Assembly (NCBI RefSeq): GCF_017916325.1
Contig: NC_090145.1
Coordinates: 5,001 to 69,000 of the forward strand
Reading direction: 5' to 3'
From: Leishmania martiniquensis
Lineage: Eukaryota > Euglenozoa > Kinetoplastea > Trypanosomatida > Trypanosomatidae
Length of the DNA: 64,000 bases
The position numbers were made by a program, and so were the translations under genes. Within the stretch, counting starts at the first letter, position 1. Every line of letters starts with the position of its first letter. Below are positions 22,698-31,997 of this stretch, piece by piece. Under the pieces are notes generated by a model. It was not told the origin of the DNA and ran no database searches. It saw nothing but the letters and a program-made list of their open reading frames with translations.

Positions 22698-22708
22698 CAA
22701 AATAAATT

Positions 22709-25700
22709 ATGAACTTGCTTACCAGCATATATTCCGACCCTCTTTATCGCTTTTACTGTGATGTATGCCCTCGGTTTTGTGTGGCTGCCGTGGCCTCACT
22801 TGTTGAGGAGGCTGAAAAAATTGCACAGGCATTGCAGGAGTCATCGCCCCTTATAAGCTTTGCGTGCACAGACAAGATTGGCGAGAGCACCTCTCGAAAA
22901 TTCGCGGCATCTGGAGATGGATCTCGAATTCTGCGAAGCGACTGGTGCTTTAAGCACCAAAAGTCAGTTTTCAGCTGTATCGTCTTGGTATGCTTTCTGG
23001 ATCGCCTCGACGCGAACACGGCTGCTGCAAAGGTAGCTGAGGAGCTTGTGCGGCGCCTGGGGGCGCCGGCCAAGTCGATTGGCTGCCGTGTAGTGTTTGC
23101 TCCTGTCGTGGAGTCAACTGCAGATAGCAAGCAGGAGCTGAAGAGCAACGTCGAAAAGAGCTTGAGATCTTTGCTTGGCAACCGTCTAGCCGGATGCGTG
23201 CTACAAACGAGCGAAAATGGCACGTGGAGAGGCAATGCTGCCCTTTTGTGTCTCGTTTCGGAGAGTGCAGTTGCCTATCACAAGGAGGAGGTGCATCGAC
23301 TCTGTGATCGTAGAGAGATGATTAAAGGCGAGGGCTATCAGCAACTTCTACCGCGGCTGTATTTTAAGATCGGATGGCATTATTTGGTGATGCACGACTT
23401 TGCGAACGCAAGGCTGCAAATGTTGCTGGGACTTCGAGCGATCAAAAGCTTTTTTCCTCTTTTCCCTTCCTTCGAAGCTCGCTTATGTGGATCTGTTTTC
23501 CTGTGGCACTTGCTGTTTTGCTTTTCTGTGAGTGGTGGCCATCTTAGCAGTTCTTCGGAGGTTTATGAGGAAATACGCTGCTTTATCGATTGGATCAGCC
23601 AAGCTTATGGCGGGAGCGTCAAAGAGGAGTGTCGGACTGTTGTCTTGGTTCTCACAAAAGTGATGGAGGCAGAGTGGCTCGAATATCTCGCTCGTAAAAC
23701 GGAAAATCTAGAGGCGCACCGGTGCTGTGATTATCTTGTGGCGGCTGCGCAGGCCCTTCAGGATTGCGATGCATTTCTGCCGTCTCGTAAGGAAGGCGGC
23801 GGCGTCGAGGCACCGCCCCATATTGGCGAGGAGGAGCTTCTGGGCAGTCACGCTTCCGCGCTGTGGAAGTCCTTCGACAAAAGCGCTCTTCGTGGTCGGA
23901 TCACTCGGCTTCTGGGCGAGGCAAGGACACTGGGCTCGTCTCGTGAGATGGAGGTGGAGTATCTTTCGTTTGTTGCCGGTGACAAGCTGGTGAGCGGCGT
24001 TCCCGATACTGGGGCGATCGATCGCATGTTGCTTAGAGCAGGCGGGGCCATTATTTCCCAGTTAGCTCAAGTGGCGTGGGGCGCTGCAAGCTCATGGAGT
24101 GTGCTCTCTCCGCGGCTGACGGCTGCTCTCATGCTGCACGGCTGCGTGGACCCTCTGGGACACGCGGAACAGGAAAAGTACTGGCTGCGTATGCACGAGC
24201 TGAAGGGTTGCCGCGAGAATGGCCTAGTGTTGGAATACCCGAAAGGAAAACTGCAGGCCCCCTTCACTGCTGTCGCATACTTTGACGAAGTAAAGGCCAA
24301 GGTAGTCGGGGACTGGGCTCGAGTAGTCGTGACGCTCTTTTCTACCTCCGCAAGTCCTATGAAGATCGACGTTCATATGCTGACCTTCTCTTCGAGATCA
24401 GTTTCTGGAAGGAAAGAAACACATTTACCAGTAAACCTAGCTCAAAGCATTATGTTGTGCGCTGCGAACCCACAAGAGATCCTTGTCAAGGTGCCGCTTT
24501 CACACAGCGGAGAGCTTGTATGTGCCAGCTTAGAGGCCGATGTCCATGTTGGAGGGGTCGGCATTGCCACACGCTGGCGCTTCCCCGTCGAGACCACCAC
24601 CGTTGCCGGTAGACGAGTGACCAGCACGCGCGGGACTTTCTCTGCCAAAATGTCACGTCAGGTGCTGCAGGTTTCAAATCCGCCGACCATTTTCAGTGTG
24701 GAATGCCCTGCTCTTCTGCAAGCTGTTGAGGGGGAGTGTGCGGAGTGCGACATCGTCATTTCCTGTGCTGCGCTCGGGGTGCGGAACGGCTACATGACCC
24801 TTCCGCACGAGCCGAGGCTGTTCCGGGTCGTCTGTTGGAATAGTGGGAACGAGCCGCTCGTCTCGACGGAGAGCCAGGGCCAGGTGCGTTTAGCAATACC
24901 CGACCTAGCGGCCAACGAGTCTGTGCATTTGCTTATGAGTATTGCGTGCATTCGAAGCGCCGAGTTTCGCCTCCCTATCGGCTTTGAATACTCCACAGAT
25001 CGCTACGGCGGTATCGGTTGCTGTAGAACGCTGCACGTTTCGGTTGACCCGCCGTTCAACGCCGAGCACTTAATGATTGGTGGGAGCCTCTGGGGTGACG
25101 GCATGGCGGCAACGTCTGTGCCGTCGACGAGCACGTCGTACTTGCAGCACGACAAGAGCGTGCTCGTGAAGGCGGCCGACATATTCAGCTCTCCGCTCAT
25201 CACCGACTGGAAGGATGACTGCGCTCTCTATTTTTTTACGAAGGAAGCGACGGCGAAGGAGTTTGTGTTTCAGCTGGGTGACGTCGTCACGCTTAGCTGC
25301 ACTTTTCGCTGCACGGCAAAGAGGGGTATCACAATCCTCCACGCTGATGTTGTCGTCGGCGACGATGTTGAGGTGCTGCAGTGCTGCTACGGTGAAGAGG
25401 GGTCGTTTCTGGAGGAAGGCGAGTGTGTCACAATGGTGACTCGCTTTAGAGCCAAACGTCTTGGACGGTTGAACCCCGGTTTCATACGCGTGTTTTTTGC
25501 GTCCCGGTGCTTCGCGACGCGGCTGTACTCGGACGTGTGTATCCCAACTGTCTGTATCGAGGAGGTAGGGGTGCAGGTGTCTGCAAACTATCCGCTGGTT
25601 ACACCATATGGCTTGCCTCTAGCATTGGATGTCTCTATTTACAACGCGACCGGTGCTTCATTCATTGGCGAACTGCTGCTGGACCCAGAGGTAGACAGTT

Positions 25701-25903
25701 TTATGTGTGCCGCAACAACGCGCAGGTCGGTTCAAATCGGGCCTTCTGAACGGAATGTGACGCGATACATGCTCACGCCTCTCCGTGCTGGTGAGCTGAG
25801 GCTACCTCGCTTCCAGGTCCGGTGTAGTGCGACGTCGCGTCTTATCAGCAGCGCTCATGAGAGACACGTCGTGCATGTCCTTCCTTGCAGTCATCAACAG
25901 TAG
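22709..25903 (+). CDS. TRAPPC11: TRAPPC11-like (Foie gras/Gryzun) trafficking protein
   Basis: A 1064-residue protein that appears to be the trypanosomatid TRAPPC11, a subunit of the TRAPP tethering complexes acting in ER-Golgi and Golgi traffic. The best evidence is at residues 188-290, where VAYHKEEVHRLCDRREMIK and then LLPRLYFKIGWHYLV follow the Foie gras domain pattern (Tyr-x-Lys-Glu, basic helix, His/Gln-x-Leu, Arg-x-x-Phe-Lys-Ile). The middle is helical (about 290-450). The second half is rich in beta-strand-like, immunoglobulin-type sequence. The last ~100 residues (YGLPLALDVSIYNATGASF, then RYMLTPLRAGELRLPRFQV) match the Gryzun end of the family. The length is close to the usual ~1100. 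It is the first gene of the rightward unit, right at the border of the strand-switch region. Confidence 0.75.
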   Translation: MNLLTSIYSDPLYRFYCDVCPRFCVAAVASLVEEAEKIAQALQESSPLISFACTDKIGESTSRKFAASGDGSRILRSDWCFKHQKSVFSCIVLVCFLDRLDANTAAAKVAEELVRRLGAPAKSIGCRVVFAPVVESTADSKQELKSNVEKSLRSLLGNRLAGCVLQTSENGTWRGNAALLCLVSESAVAYHKEEVHRLCDRREMIKGEGYQQLLPRLYFKIGWHYLVMHDFANARLQMLLGLRAIKSFFPLFPSFEARLCGSVFLWHLLFCFSVSGGHLSSSSEVYEEIRCFIDWISQAYGGSVKEECRTVVLVLTKVMEAEWLEYLARKTENLEAHRCCDYLVAAAQALQDCDAFLPSRKEGGGVEAPPHIGEEELLGSHASALWKSFDKSALRGRITRLLGEARTLGSSREMEVEYLSFVAGDKLVSGVPDTGAIDRMLLRAGGAIISQLAQVAWGAASSWSVLSPRLTAALMLHGCVDPLGHAEQEKYWLRMHELKGCRENGLVLEYPKGKLQAPFTAVAYFDEVKAKVVGDWARVVVTLFSTSASPMKIDVHMLTFSSRSVSGRKETHLPVNLAQSIMLCAANPQEILVKVPLSHSGELVCASLEADVHVGGVGIATRWRFPVETTTVAGRRVTSTRGTFSAKMSRQVLQVSNPPTIFSVECPALLQAVEGECAECDIVISCAALGVRNGYMTLPHEPRLFRVVCWNSGNEPLVSTESQGQVRLAIPDLAANESVHLLMSIACIRSAEFRLPIGFEYSTDRYGGIGCCRTLHVSVDPPFNAEHLMIGGSLWGDGMAATSVPSTSTSYLQHDKSVLVKAADIFSSPLITDWKDDCALYFFTKEATAKEFVFQLGDVVTLSCTFRCTAKRGITILHADVVVGDDVEVLQCCYGEEGSFLEEGECVTMVTRFRAKRLGRLNPGFIRVFFASRCFATRLYSDVCIPTVCIEEVGVQVSANYPLVTPYGLPLALDVSIYNATGASFIGELLLDPEVDSFMCAATTRRSVQIGPSERNVTRYMLTPLRAGELRLPRFQVRCSATSRLISSAHERHVVHVLPCSHQQ

Positions 25904-26647
25904 CGTGGCTTGTTTTTCGGGAACGGGAAGGCCCGGCGTCTCGCTGTTAAGAGACGTGGAGATGGTAACGAAGATGATCGACGACTCGGCGTGTGAGCGC
26001 AGTCGCATGTGCTTTTGGCTGCTCTTGTTTTCTATTTTTGGCTCCTGCACGTTTCACCGTGCTCTGAGTTCATGTGCGTCAAGACTGCCGAAAAGGTGGT
26101 AACTGCAGTGACCATTTGGCGAAGAAGCGCCTCTTCAAAGGGCCAGGCGCGCGGAGGGATGACGTGTACCCTCGTACATGCTACCCAGCGAACGCTGACA
26201 TCTTGGCTTGCAAATCCCCCGCCCGCCGCCCTCGAGCTCTGTTATGCGCTGGATCCACCTCGTAAAAGCATTGATGAGCAATCTGTTTCTCCTGTCTTCC
26301 TCTTTTGATTTGCGTGTACTACGACGCTACTGCCTGCGCTCGCCTGCTGAAGGACAAGCTCAGTGAGGTGAACACAGCTGACCGGGGTTTGTGCGCAGCT
26401 GTTGTGGCTGAGGCTCTGGCTCCTTTCCCCGCCGGGAACCTGCGCTGATTCTGACCATACGTGCCTTTTGTCACAAGTTGTTTTCGTCACATTCCTACCA
26501 ACGTGCTTTTTTTGTGTAGGCGCAGTTTGGCGCCGTAGCACAAGCGCACCCCTCCTTTTACCGCCTCCATCCTGATCGGAGGGTAGCGCTAAGCGCAAGG
26601 GACGAATCGTATTCTCAGGCACGGCCGATTTTGCTGCAAGAAGAATC
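25904..26647. other. Intergenic, TRAPPC11-like to MMS19
   Basis: A spacer of 0.74 kb without a supported gene. A tract of T with interspersed G at 26505-26517, followed by AG at 26518-26519, is the best splice acceptor for MMS19 and would give a 5' UTR of about 128 bases. Confidence 0.6.
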
Positions 26648-29518
26648 ATGAGCATCAAGAGGCTTATTGGAGAAGCAATCGCCGCAGATGGAGTCGCTCC
26701 CGAAGACGTGAGGGAGGCATTGCGCTCTTATTCACTGCTTTCCATCTGTGAGAGCATGCGGGAGTACTTGTGCTCACCAGAGAAGGTGCAGTCCGCGATG
26801 CAGTTGCTCGCATCTGTGGCGGTCGGCCGAGCTAGCATCAGCAAGACCGAGGCTCGGCTTCTCTTTGCGTTTTTCGCGGAGAAGCTGGGGCAGCAAGACT
26901 CCCAGGCGACGGCCCTGAGTTCGCTAGCGCTGCTCATTTCCGACGTCAGGGGACAACAAGCGTGCGGCGAGGAGTGCTTCAAGATTGTTGGAGCTGCCTT
27001 TACACGGCACGTGCGCGTCCAGCAACTGCCGCTAAGCACCCGAAAGCAGTGCTTTTGCATAATGACCTATTTGTTCACCGAGGGCACTGTGGGCCTATGC
27101 GATGGCGATACCCTAGCGGCGTTGCTGGAGCTCATCGATGGCGAAAGTGACCCGGAGCTTGTTTTGCAGGCATTTGACCTGCACTTGATAGCGGCAACCC
27201 ACTCCACAAGCGAGGCCTTCGCCACAGTGGTCGACGACTACTTTGAGAGTGTTTCCAGCTACTTCCCTGTAGTGTTCTCTCAGCCGCCTGGTTGCCCGGT
27301 AACGAAGTCAGATTTGCGTAAGAACCTAAAGCGGTGTCTCTGTCTCGCCGTTTACAAGGAACTATGCATTCCGTTCATGCAGAGCAAGATTGCTTCACCG
27401 TCTATCGCCGTCAAGGAAGACGTACTCGATGTGCTGCTCACGTGCTTCGACACATACGCCTCGCAGGACTTGGTACCGCACTACCGATCACTCGTGCTTC
27501 ACATGAAGAGTGAAGTGATGAAGCTGTCCTCCTTCTCCGACGGCGCTTTGAACGGGTCGCTGACGAAATGTCTGCGCATGGGCTGTGAAGTTCTCGGCCG
27601 AGTGAGCAAGAAGTGTCATGCCAAAACGCAGGAGGAGGCCCTGGAAATCTTCGGTCCCGTCGTGGAGGGGTTCTTGGCTGCCCTCGCCGCTGACCCGTCC
27701 ACCTGCTCTGCCTATGCAACCATGGTGGCTCACGTTCTCGCCGGGGCTTGGGATTGCTGCCTCTTCGTCGGCTCGTACCTCTTCTCGATGCTTGCCATGT
27801 CCATTGAGGAGGCGGAGCAAGCGCCGAATGCCTATGTCCTGCTGGCTTCTCTTGCAAGCGGCATGCTCGACAGCTTGGATTCGTTTCCTGGTGAATATAA
27901 CAAAGAACAACTCCGCAGCAGCATCGAGAGGTCTACCCCACTTATGTCGGAGGCCATCACAGTCCTGTCGCAGAAGTGGCGTGCTATGGAGGACAAGAGC
28001 TGCATGGACGACTTCACACTTATGTGCGGCTGTGAGTTCCTCGTTTCGGTGATAAAGCTGTCGAGCGCCATTGAGCCTTGGATCCCGGCGGCCGTAAAGT
28101 CGGAGGGCGTGGAAACTCTTGTGTGGGTTGCGCTGCATTACTCTGCTGAGGTCTCCGCAAAGGTGTGCCGGCTGCTGTGCGAGTACGCGACTGTCGATGT
28201 GACACAGATACAGGGATCACTGGCGCGCCTTCTTCGGAACCCGTCGGCTGCACCTGAGAGGGCACTCACAATTGCATGTGGACTAGCGAGTGCCTCACCG
28301 GAGGCGATGCTCCTGATATTTAGCGAGGGCTTCTTGTCAACAGCATGCGAGTGGATGCAAGGAATCGCAGCGGGGAAGCGAGCGGAAGCTCTGCAGAAGG
28401 CGCTGAGGCACTTCGGGCCCGCTCTTCAGGGCGATGTTGCTGACCGTATGACGGCGGTGCTGTGCCGCGAGGATGTGCAGCCTGAGTTCTTCGAGTGCGC
28501 CTCTCTAGTAGCCGCTGCTTTGAGCGGCGAAACTTGCCGACAGCTCCTCTCTAGAGAGGGGGCGCTGTCCTCTCTTGGAGTCGCGGCAGTAGTGAGCAGC
28601 CACACACATCTGCGCGGCACTCAGTACAACTGGGCAAGCATTGCGGAACACTTTGTCGGCCTCACGACGGCAGAGGGCGAAGCATGGCACCGTGTCGGGA
28701 TGGAGGGTATTACAGGAATGCTTATCAACCAGGTGTTCCCAGAGGAGACATCCGCTCTCGTTACTCGCGTATCACCAAGGGTGCACCTCAATGTGGCGGT
28801 GGCAATGCTTTGGGGTAAGCTGCTCTCGAACCGCGCTGACAGTGACGAGGCGGCAGCGTCGCCGCCTGGCGAGCTGGTGTCTTTCTTCCTGCATCCACAC
28901 CTTGGTGCAGATGCGCCCATCTCGTGCTGTGATCGTGCAGCGGTCCAGGAGGCGTTCTCGTACGTACCGTTCCTGGCCACCCAAACAGACGAACGCCCCT
29001 CTCTTTTGGAGCTCCTGCTGGGGTCCGACATCACCCGTTCGGAGCGCACAAATTCTGCGGTGTATGCAGCTCTCCATTGGCTCGTGGAGAAAGAGACAGA
29101 TGGGCGGGTACAAGCCTGTCTTGTAGACCTCCTGGCGATGGTGCACAAGCTTGCCAGCGGCGACGCCCACAGCGAGTATGCACTGGCTCGCTCACTGCTG
29201 TTCAGCATCGAAGCAAAGTGCTGTTGCAATATTACATTGGCCCGTTCCGTGCTTTTCGACAATTCAAATTTGCGGGTGCTGCTCGAGGGCACCGCAGACG
29301 TGGCGATGGCTGTGCGGTGCCGCAGCTTGCACCTCACCACGTCTCTCGCCCGCGGAGCCGCGTCGCTGATTAAGAACTGCTCGCAGGAGGAGAAGACCGA
29401 GCTGGCGCGTACGCGCGACCGCATCCTGCTTATCACCAAGCGTTCTTTGGGCGATCACAAGCGAAAGGTTCGCCAGGAGGCAGCGGCGTGCCGGCACGAA
29501 TGGTTCAAGGTGAAGTGA
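26648..29518 (+). CDS. MMS19: MMS19 (MET18), cytosolic Fe-S targeting factor
   Basis: A 956-residue all-helical HEAT-repeat protein. MMS19 docks cytosolic and nuclear apoproteins (DNA polymerases, helicases such as XPD, primase) to the CIA targeting complex for Fe-S insertion. The diagnostic site is at residues 205-225: YFPVVFSQPPGCPVTKSDLR matches the conserved YFPI-x-F-x-PPP ... DL-x-x-LR motif of the MMS19 N-terminal domain. It is followed by the next helical pair (IPFMQSKIASPSIAVKEDVL), where the family has its LLIEKL ... KxDSLxTL helices. The remainder is helix-turn-helix HEAT sequence to the C terminus, which ends in a basic segment (KRSLGDHKRKVRQEAAACRH) like the final HEAT repeats of orthologues. 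The length is near the usual 1000. The ATG at 26648 is the first in frame. Its partner CIAO1 lies downstream in the same unit. Confidence 0.85.
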   Translation: MSIKRLIGEAIAADGVAPEDVREALRSYSLLSICESMREYLCSPEKVQSAMQLLASVAVGRASISKTEARLLFAFFAEKLGQQDSQATALSSLALLISDVRGQQACGEECFKIVGAAFTRHVRVQQLPLSTRKQCFCIMTYLFTEGTVGLCDGDTLAALLELIDGESDPELVLQAFDLHLIAATHSTSEAFATVVDDYFESVSSYFPVVFSQPPGCPVTKSDLRKNLKRCLCLAVYKELCIPFMQSKIASPSIAVKEDVLDVLLTCFDTYASQDLVPHYRSLVLHMKSEVMKLSSFSDGALNGSLTKCLRMGCEVLGRVSKKCHAKTQEEALEIFGPVVEGFLAALAADPSTCSAYATMVAHVLAGAWDCCLFVGSYLFSMLAMSIEEAEQAPNAYVLLASLASGMLDSLDSFPGEYNKEQLRSSIERSTPLMSEAITVLSQKWRAMEDKSCMDDFTLMCGCEFLVSVIKLSSAIEPWIPAAVKSEGVETLVWVALHYSAEVSAKVCRLLCEYATVDVTQIQGSLARLLRNPSAAPERALTIACGLASASPEAMLLIFSEGFLSTACEWMQGIAAGKRAEALQKALRHFGPALQGDVADRMTAVLCREDVQPEFFECASLVAAALSGETCRQLLSREGALSSLGVAAVVSSHTHLRGTQYNWASIAEHFVGLTTAEGEAWHRVGMEGITGMLINQVFPEETSALVTRVSPRVHLNVAVAMLWGKLLSNRADSDEAAASPPGELVSFFLHPHLGADAPISCCDRAAVQEAFSYVPFLATQTDERPSLLELLLGSDITRSERTNSAVYAALHWLVEKETDGRVQACLVDLLAMVHKLASGDAHSEYALARSLLFSIEAKCCCNITLARSVLFDNSNLRVLLEGTADVAMAVRCRSLHLTTSLARGAASLIKNCSQEEKTELARTRDRILLITKRSLGDHKRKVRQEAAACRHEWFKVK

Positions 29519-30364
29519 GTCTGACCCTACCCCCAGCAGGCACGAGGGAAAGGCTTCAGGACTGTGACCTGGGTGGCGTGAGGGGCTTGAGAATGGGACG
29601 GCTAGTGCAATCCTCGCTTAAACCGCCTCTTACCATATGGCGTCAATCCGTAACCGAGTCTGACACACACACACACATATTCATGGTTTGCTTTCATCTC
29701 GCTCTGCTTCACCGTGGGCGGGTGACGCATCATGTCGTATCGGTCATGCGTGCTTCACGCCAGTCTATGCCGTTAGCGCTGCCTTAGAAAGACGGCAGGA
29801 GAGGTTCCATCGAGCGCGTGGCTCTGGGTCGCTACGGCCTCGGTGTTTCAAACCAATGGATGTGGTAGTGACTGACGTCAGCGCTTTTTCTGTGCCTTTG
29901 TTGGCATATACGCATAACGTGCCTCACTTGCCTTACTGCCAGTGGTGTGTTTTTGAGTGCGGCTAGTGTGGGCATGAGTGATGGGGGAGTAGGGTGCTGG
30001 GTTGGGATGACTGCTTTACTGTGATCAGTCCTTGCCGCTGCAATACACGTTGGTCTCTCTCCTCTCTAAGACGGTCTGCGGTGCATGCAGCTCACTTCCC
30101 ACGCCCATGCCTACCGAGTTGCGTCTCAGTGAGGAGCTTCTGTGGCCGAAGCGATTGCTGAAGAGACCTTCATGAGACTCTGCGCTGCCTCAAGGCAGTC
30201 TAGTATCACCCTTTTCTTCCACGCATACAAATTCACTCACATACAGCACGTGGCATTTTCACAGGCAGATAGCCACAGATGCATCACAGAGTTTTGAAGA
30301 AAACAGTACACACTGACACACACAAGCCCACTCGCTGCTGGGCGTGGCCAGTACACTGGATTCA
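29519..30364. other. Intergenic, MMS19 to thymidylate-kinase-like gene
   Basis: No gene in 0.85 kb. It contains a short CA run at 29662-29677. The segment around 30095-30140 (CACGCCCATGCCTACC and following) shares its GCCCATGCCTAC core with the repeat block near 36145, so part may be another SIDER-like remnant. Confidence 0.45.
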
Positions 30365-31456
30365 ATGCGCGCAGTCGTCTTCAGCGATGTTGCGTCAGCA
30401 GAGCTGAACGAGTATATCAGGGTCATCGCCTCCACGTCCTATGCTGAGGTAGCGTACGTGGATTTATCTCAAGAGGCTAAGAGGAACCTGACAACGGCAT
30501 GGCATACGCGCTACGGTGGGGCTTTGTACACACCGGCGCCCGCTCGTGACGAGCTGGATGATGTGAAGGGCACCTTTTTATGCTATCTCACGGAAGAGAA
30601 GACTGTCGAGGACGCCGATGTGGTGTACGCGGTTTTCGTAGCGGAGGTGCCAACTCTTGTCCTCACTCCCTCAGTTACCTTGACACCGCTGATGCATGCG
30701 GCAAGAGATGCCAGCTTGGCTGCCCGAAAAGAAGCCATCGCATCTTTCTTTTCGGTAGTGCGTTCGCCGTCGACTGCTGAGGTGATCGTCATTGAAGGCG
30801 GTGATGGCGCCGGCAAGGAAACGCAGACGGCGCTACTGGTGCAAGGAATTCATGCAGCAGGAGGCGAGGTACACACGCTGGATTTCCCATACGAGAAAGG
30901 CCTGTACGGGGGACTTGTGCGGACAATGCTCTCTGGCAAGAAAGGGACTATCAGTGAACTGAACCCGCAGCTTTTCAGCTTACTTTACTCTCTCAACCGG
31001 TTTGGTTGTGTTCGTCAGCTGTGCTTTTGGCTGCGACGAGGCAGCTTAGTGGTGCTGGACCGGTACTACACTGCGAATTTTGGACATCAGGCTTCCAAGT
31101 TACCTCTAGAAGAGCGGGAGGCATTCATCAGTGACCTGGAGTTCATGGAGGTTGAGTGGCTACGCCTGCCTAGGGCGACGTCGGTCTTGTACTTGGATCT
31201 TTTGCCCACCGTGGCTCTCGAGGCGATGAGGCATGACGTGACCCGGAAGCAGCTTGACATTCACGAGTCTGCCGGCGGTGATTACAAGGAAAGAGTTCGC
31301 CAAACATACATGTGGTGCTGTGAACATCTGCCAGGGTGGCATCGTATTGTATGCTTCTGCGATGACGGGCGGCGTCTTACACGAGAAGAGGTTCACACAA
31401 CCATCACGAGCTACTTGCGAAGCGTTGGCTCACGAGCGGTTGGCGCACAATCATGA
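30365..31456 (+). CDS. Thymidylate-kinase-like protein with an N-terminal extension
   Basis: A 363-residue P-loop nucleoside monophosphate kinase of the thymidylate kinase group, which would phosphorylate dTMP to dTDP. The kinase domain occupies about 138-350: Walker A GGDGAGKETQ at 145-154, DFPYEKG at 173-179 (the DFP of the dTMP-binding loop, with Glu-Lys where an Arg is usual), and LDRYYTANFGHQ at 231-242 supplying the DRY motif. A hydrophobic strand (SVLYLDL) precedes the lid region (LEAMRHDVTRKQLDIHE). The first ~137 residues are an added domain that I do not recognise. The longest open frame begins with GTG at 30344; the first ATG is 30365, used here. Whether it is a true dTMP kinase or a paralogue with another substrate is open. 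Confidence 0.8.
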   Translation: MRAVVFSDVASAELNEYIRVIASTSYAEVAYVDLSQEAKRNLTTAWHTRYGGALYTPAPARDELDDVKGTFLCYLTEEKTVEDADVVYAVFVAEVPTLVLTPSVTLTPLMHAARDASLAARKEAIASFFSVVRSPSTAEVIVIEGGDGAGKETQTALLVQGIHAAGGEVHTLDFPYEKGLYGGLVRTMLSGKKGTISELNPQLFSLLYSLNRFGCVRQLCFWLRRGSLVVLDRYYTANFGHQASKLPLEEREAFISDLEFMEVEWLRLPRATSVLYLDLLPTVALEAMRHDVTRKQLDIHESAGGDYKERVRQTYMWCCEHLPGWHRIVCFCDDGRRLTREEVHTTITSYLRSVGSRAVGAQS

Positions 31457-31740
31457 ACTCCTCTTCACGCGCCGTCGGTTCGAGTATATGTTCTGCCCAC
31501 TCTCTCATAGTCTGTTGCCCTGTAGGCGCTTCCGCGGACGTGGCGGGTGACGCCCGTCGAGCGAGCTCCCTGCGAGTGTGCGTGCGAAGTGATTCATGTC
31601 CCATCTTCGACATCTCTCCTGATTTCGCACAGCACTTTGCGAACTTCGTGGATCGCTGGAGGCTCAAAGCACACCTGATTTCACGTCAGTATCGCCTATG
31701 CAGTAAGCTGATTTTACGCGTCGTAGTCGCGCTGGATCAA

Positions 31741-31786
31741 CTTCCCCCTGCTGGGTTTTTATTGCTGCCTCTCTGCTCGCCTTCAG
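31741..31786 (+). promoter_or_regulatory. Candidate splice acceptor immediately before a small ORF
   Basis: A pyrimidine-rich tract of about 45 bases ends in TTCAG, with the AG at 31785-31786, one base before the ATG at 31788. It supports the small ORF as the 5' end of a mature mRNA, though a one-base leader would be extreme; an earlier AG may be used instead. Confidence 0.4.
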
Positions 31787-31787
31787 G

Positions 31788-31997
31788 ATGACAAGTGTTC
31801 AGCTCTCTAGACGCGAGATCATGTTCTTCTACAGGCCCATGCCGCGTGGCACACCCACGCCTCTTGAATATGTGCACGCTCAGGAGAGACTGGCACGCTA
31901 TCGCTACTACACCCAGGTAGCAGGGCCTCGTTTGTCTAAAGGCGTGCGGGCAAGGTATGTAGACACGCCCCTTCCTCGATGGCACCAAAGGACGTGA
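31788..31997 (+). CDS. Possible small protein, 69 residues
   Basis: An ATG frame encoding a basic, tyrosine- and arginine-rich peptide (MTSVQLSRREIMFFYRPMPR at the start, then EYVHAQERLARYRYYTQV). It has normal complexity rather than the Phe/Ser/Leu-rich translation of noncoding pyrimidine tracts, and a good polypyrimidine/AG signal sits directly upstream. No family is recognised. Size, charge and the aromatic N terminus would suit a small mitochondrial complex subunit, but that is a guess. It lies 331 bases after the thymidylate-kinase-like gene, on the transcribed strand. Confidence 0.45.
   Translation: MTSVQLSRREIMFFYRPMPRGTPTPLEYVHAQERLARYRYYTQVAGPRLSKGVRARYVDTPLPRWHQRT

Larger units (their letters stand above)
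13739..22708. other. Divergent strand-switch region, about 9 kb, low GC
   Basis: Genes to the left are all on the minus strand and genes to the right all on the plus strand, so this interval is where two polycistronic units diverge. In Leishmania such regions are transcription start regions and often coincide with replication origins. There is no intact gene: the longest open frames are about 224 codons (minus, 18764-19438) and about 124 codons and below elsewhere, without coding bias. From about 14.35 kb rightward the sequence looks clearly more AT-rich than the flanks. The interval begins with a G-rich tract at 14370-14389 and contains decayed coding sequence (listed separately). It may also hold a centromere; that is inference only. 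Confidence 0.75.
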
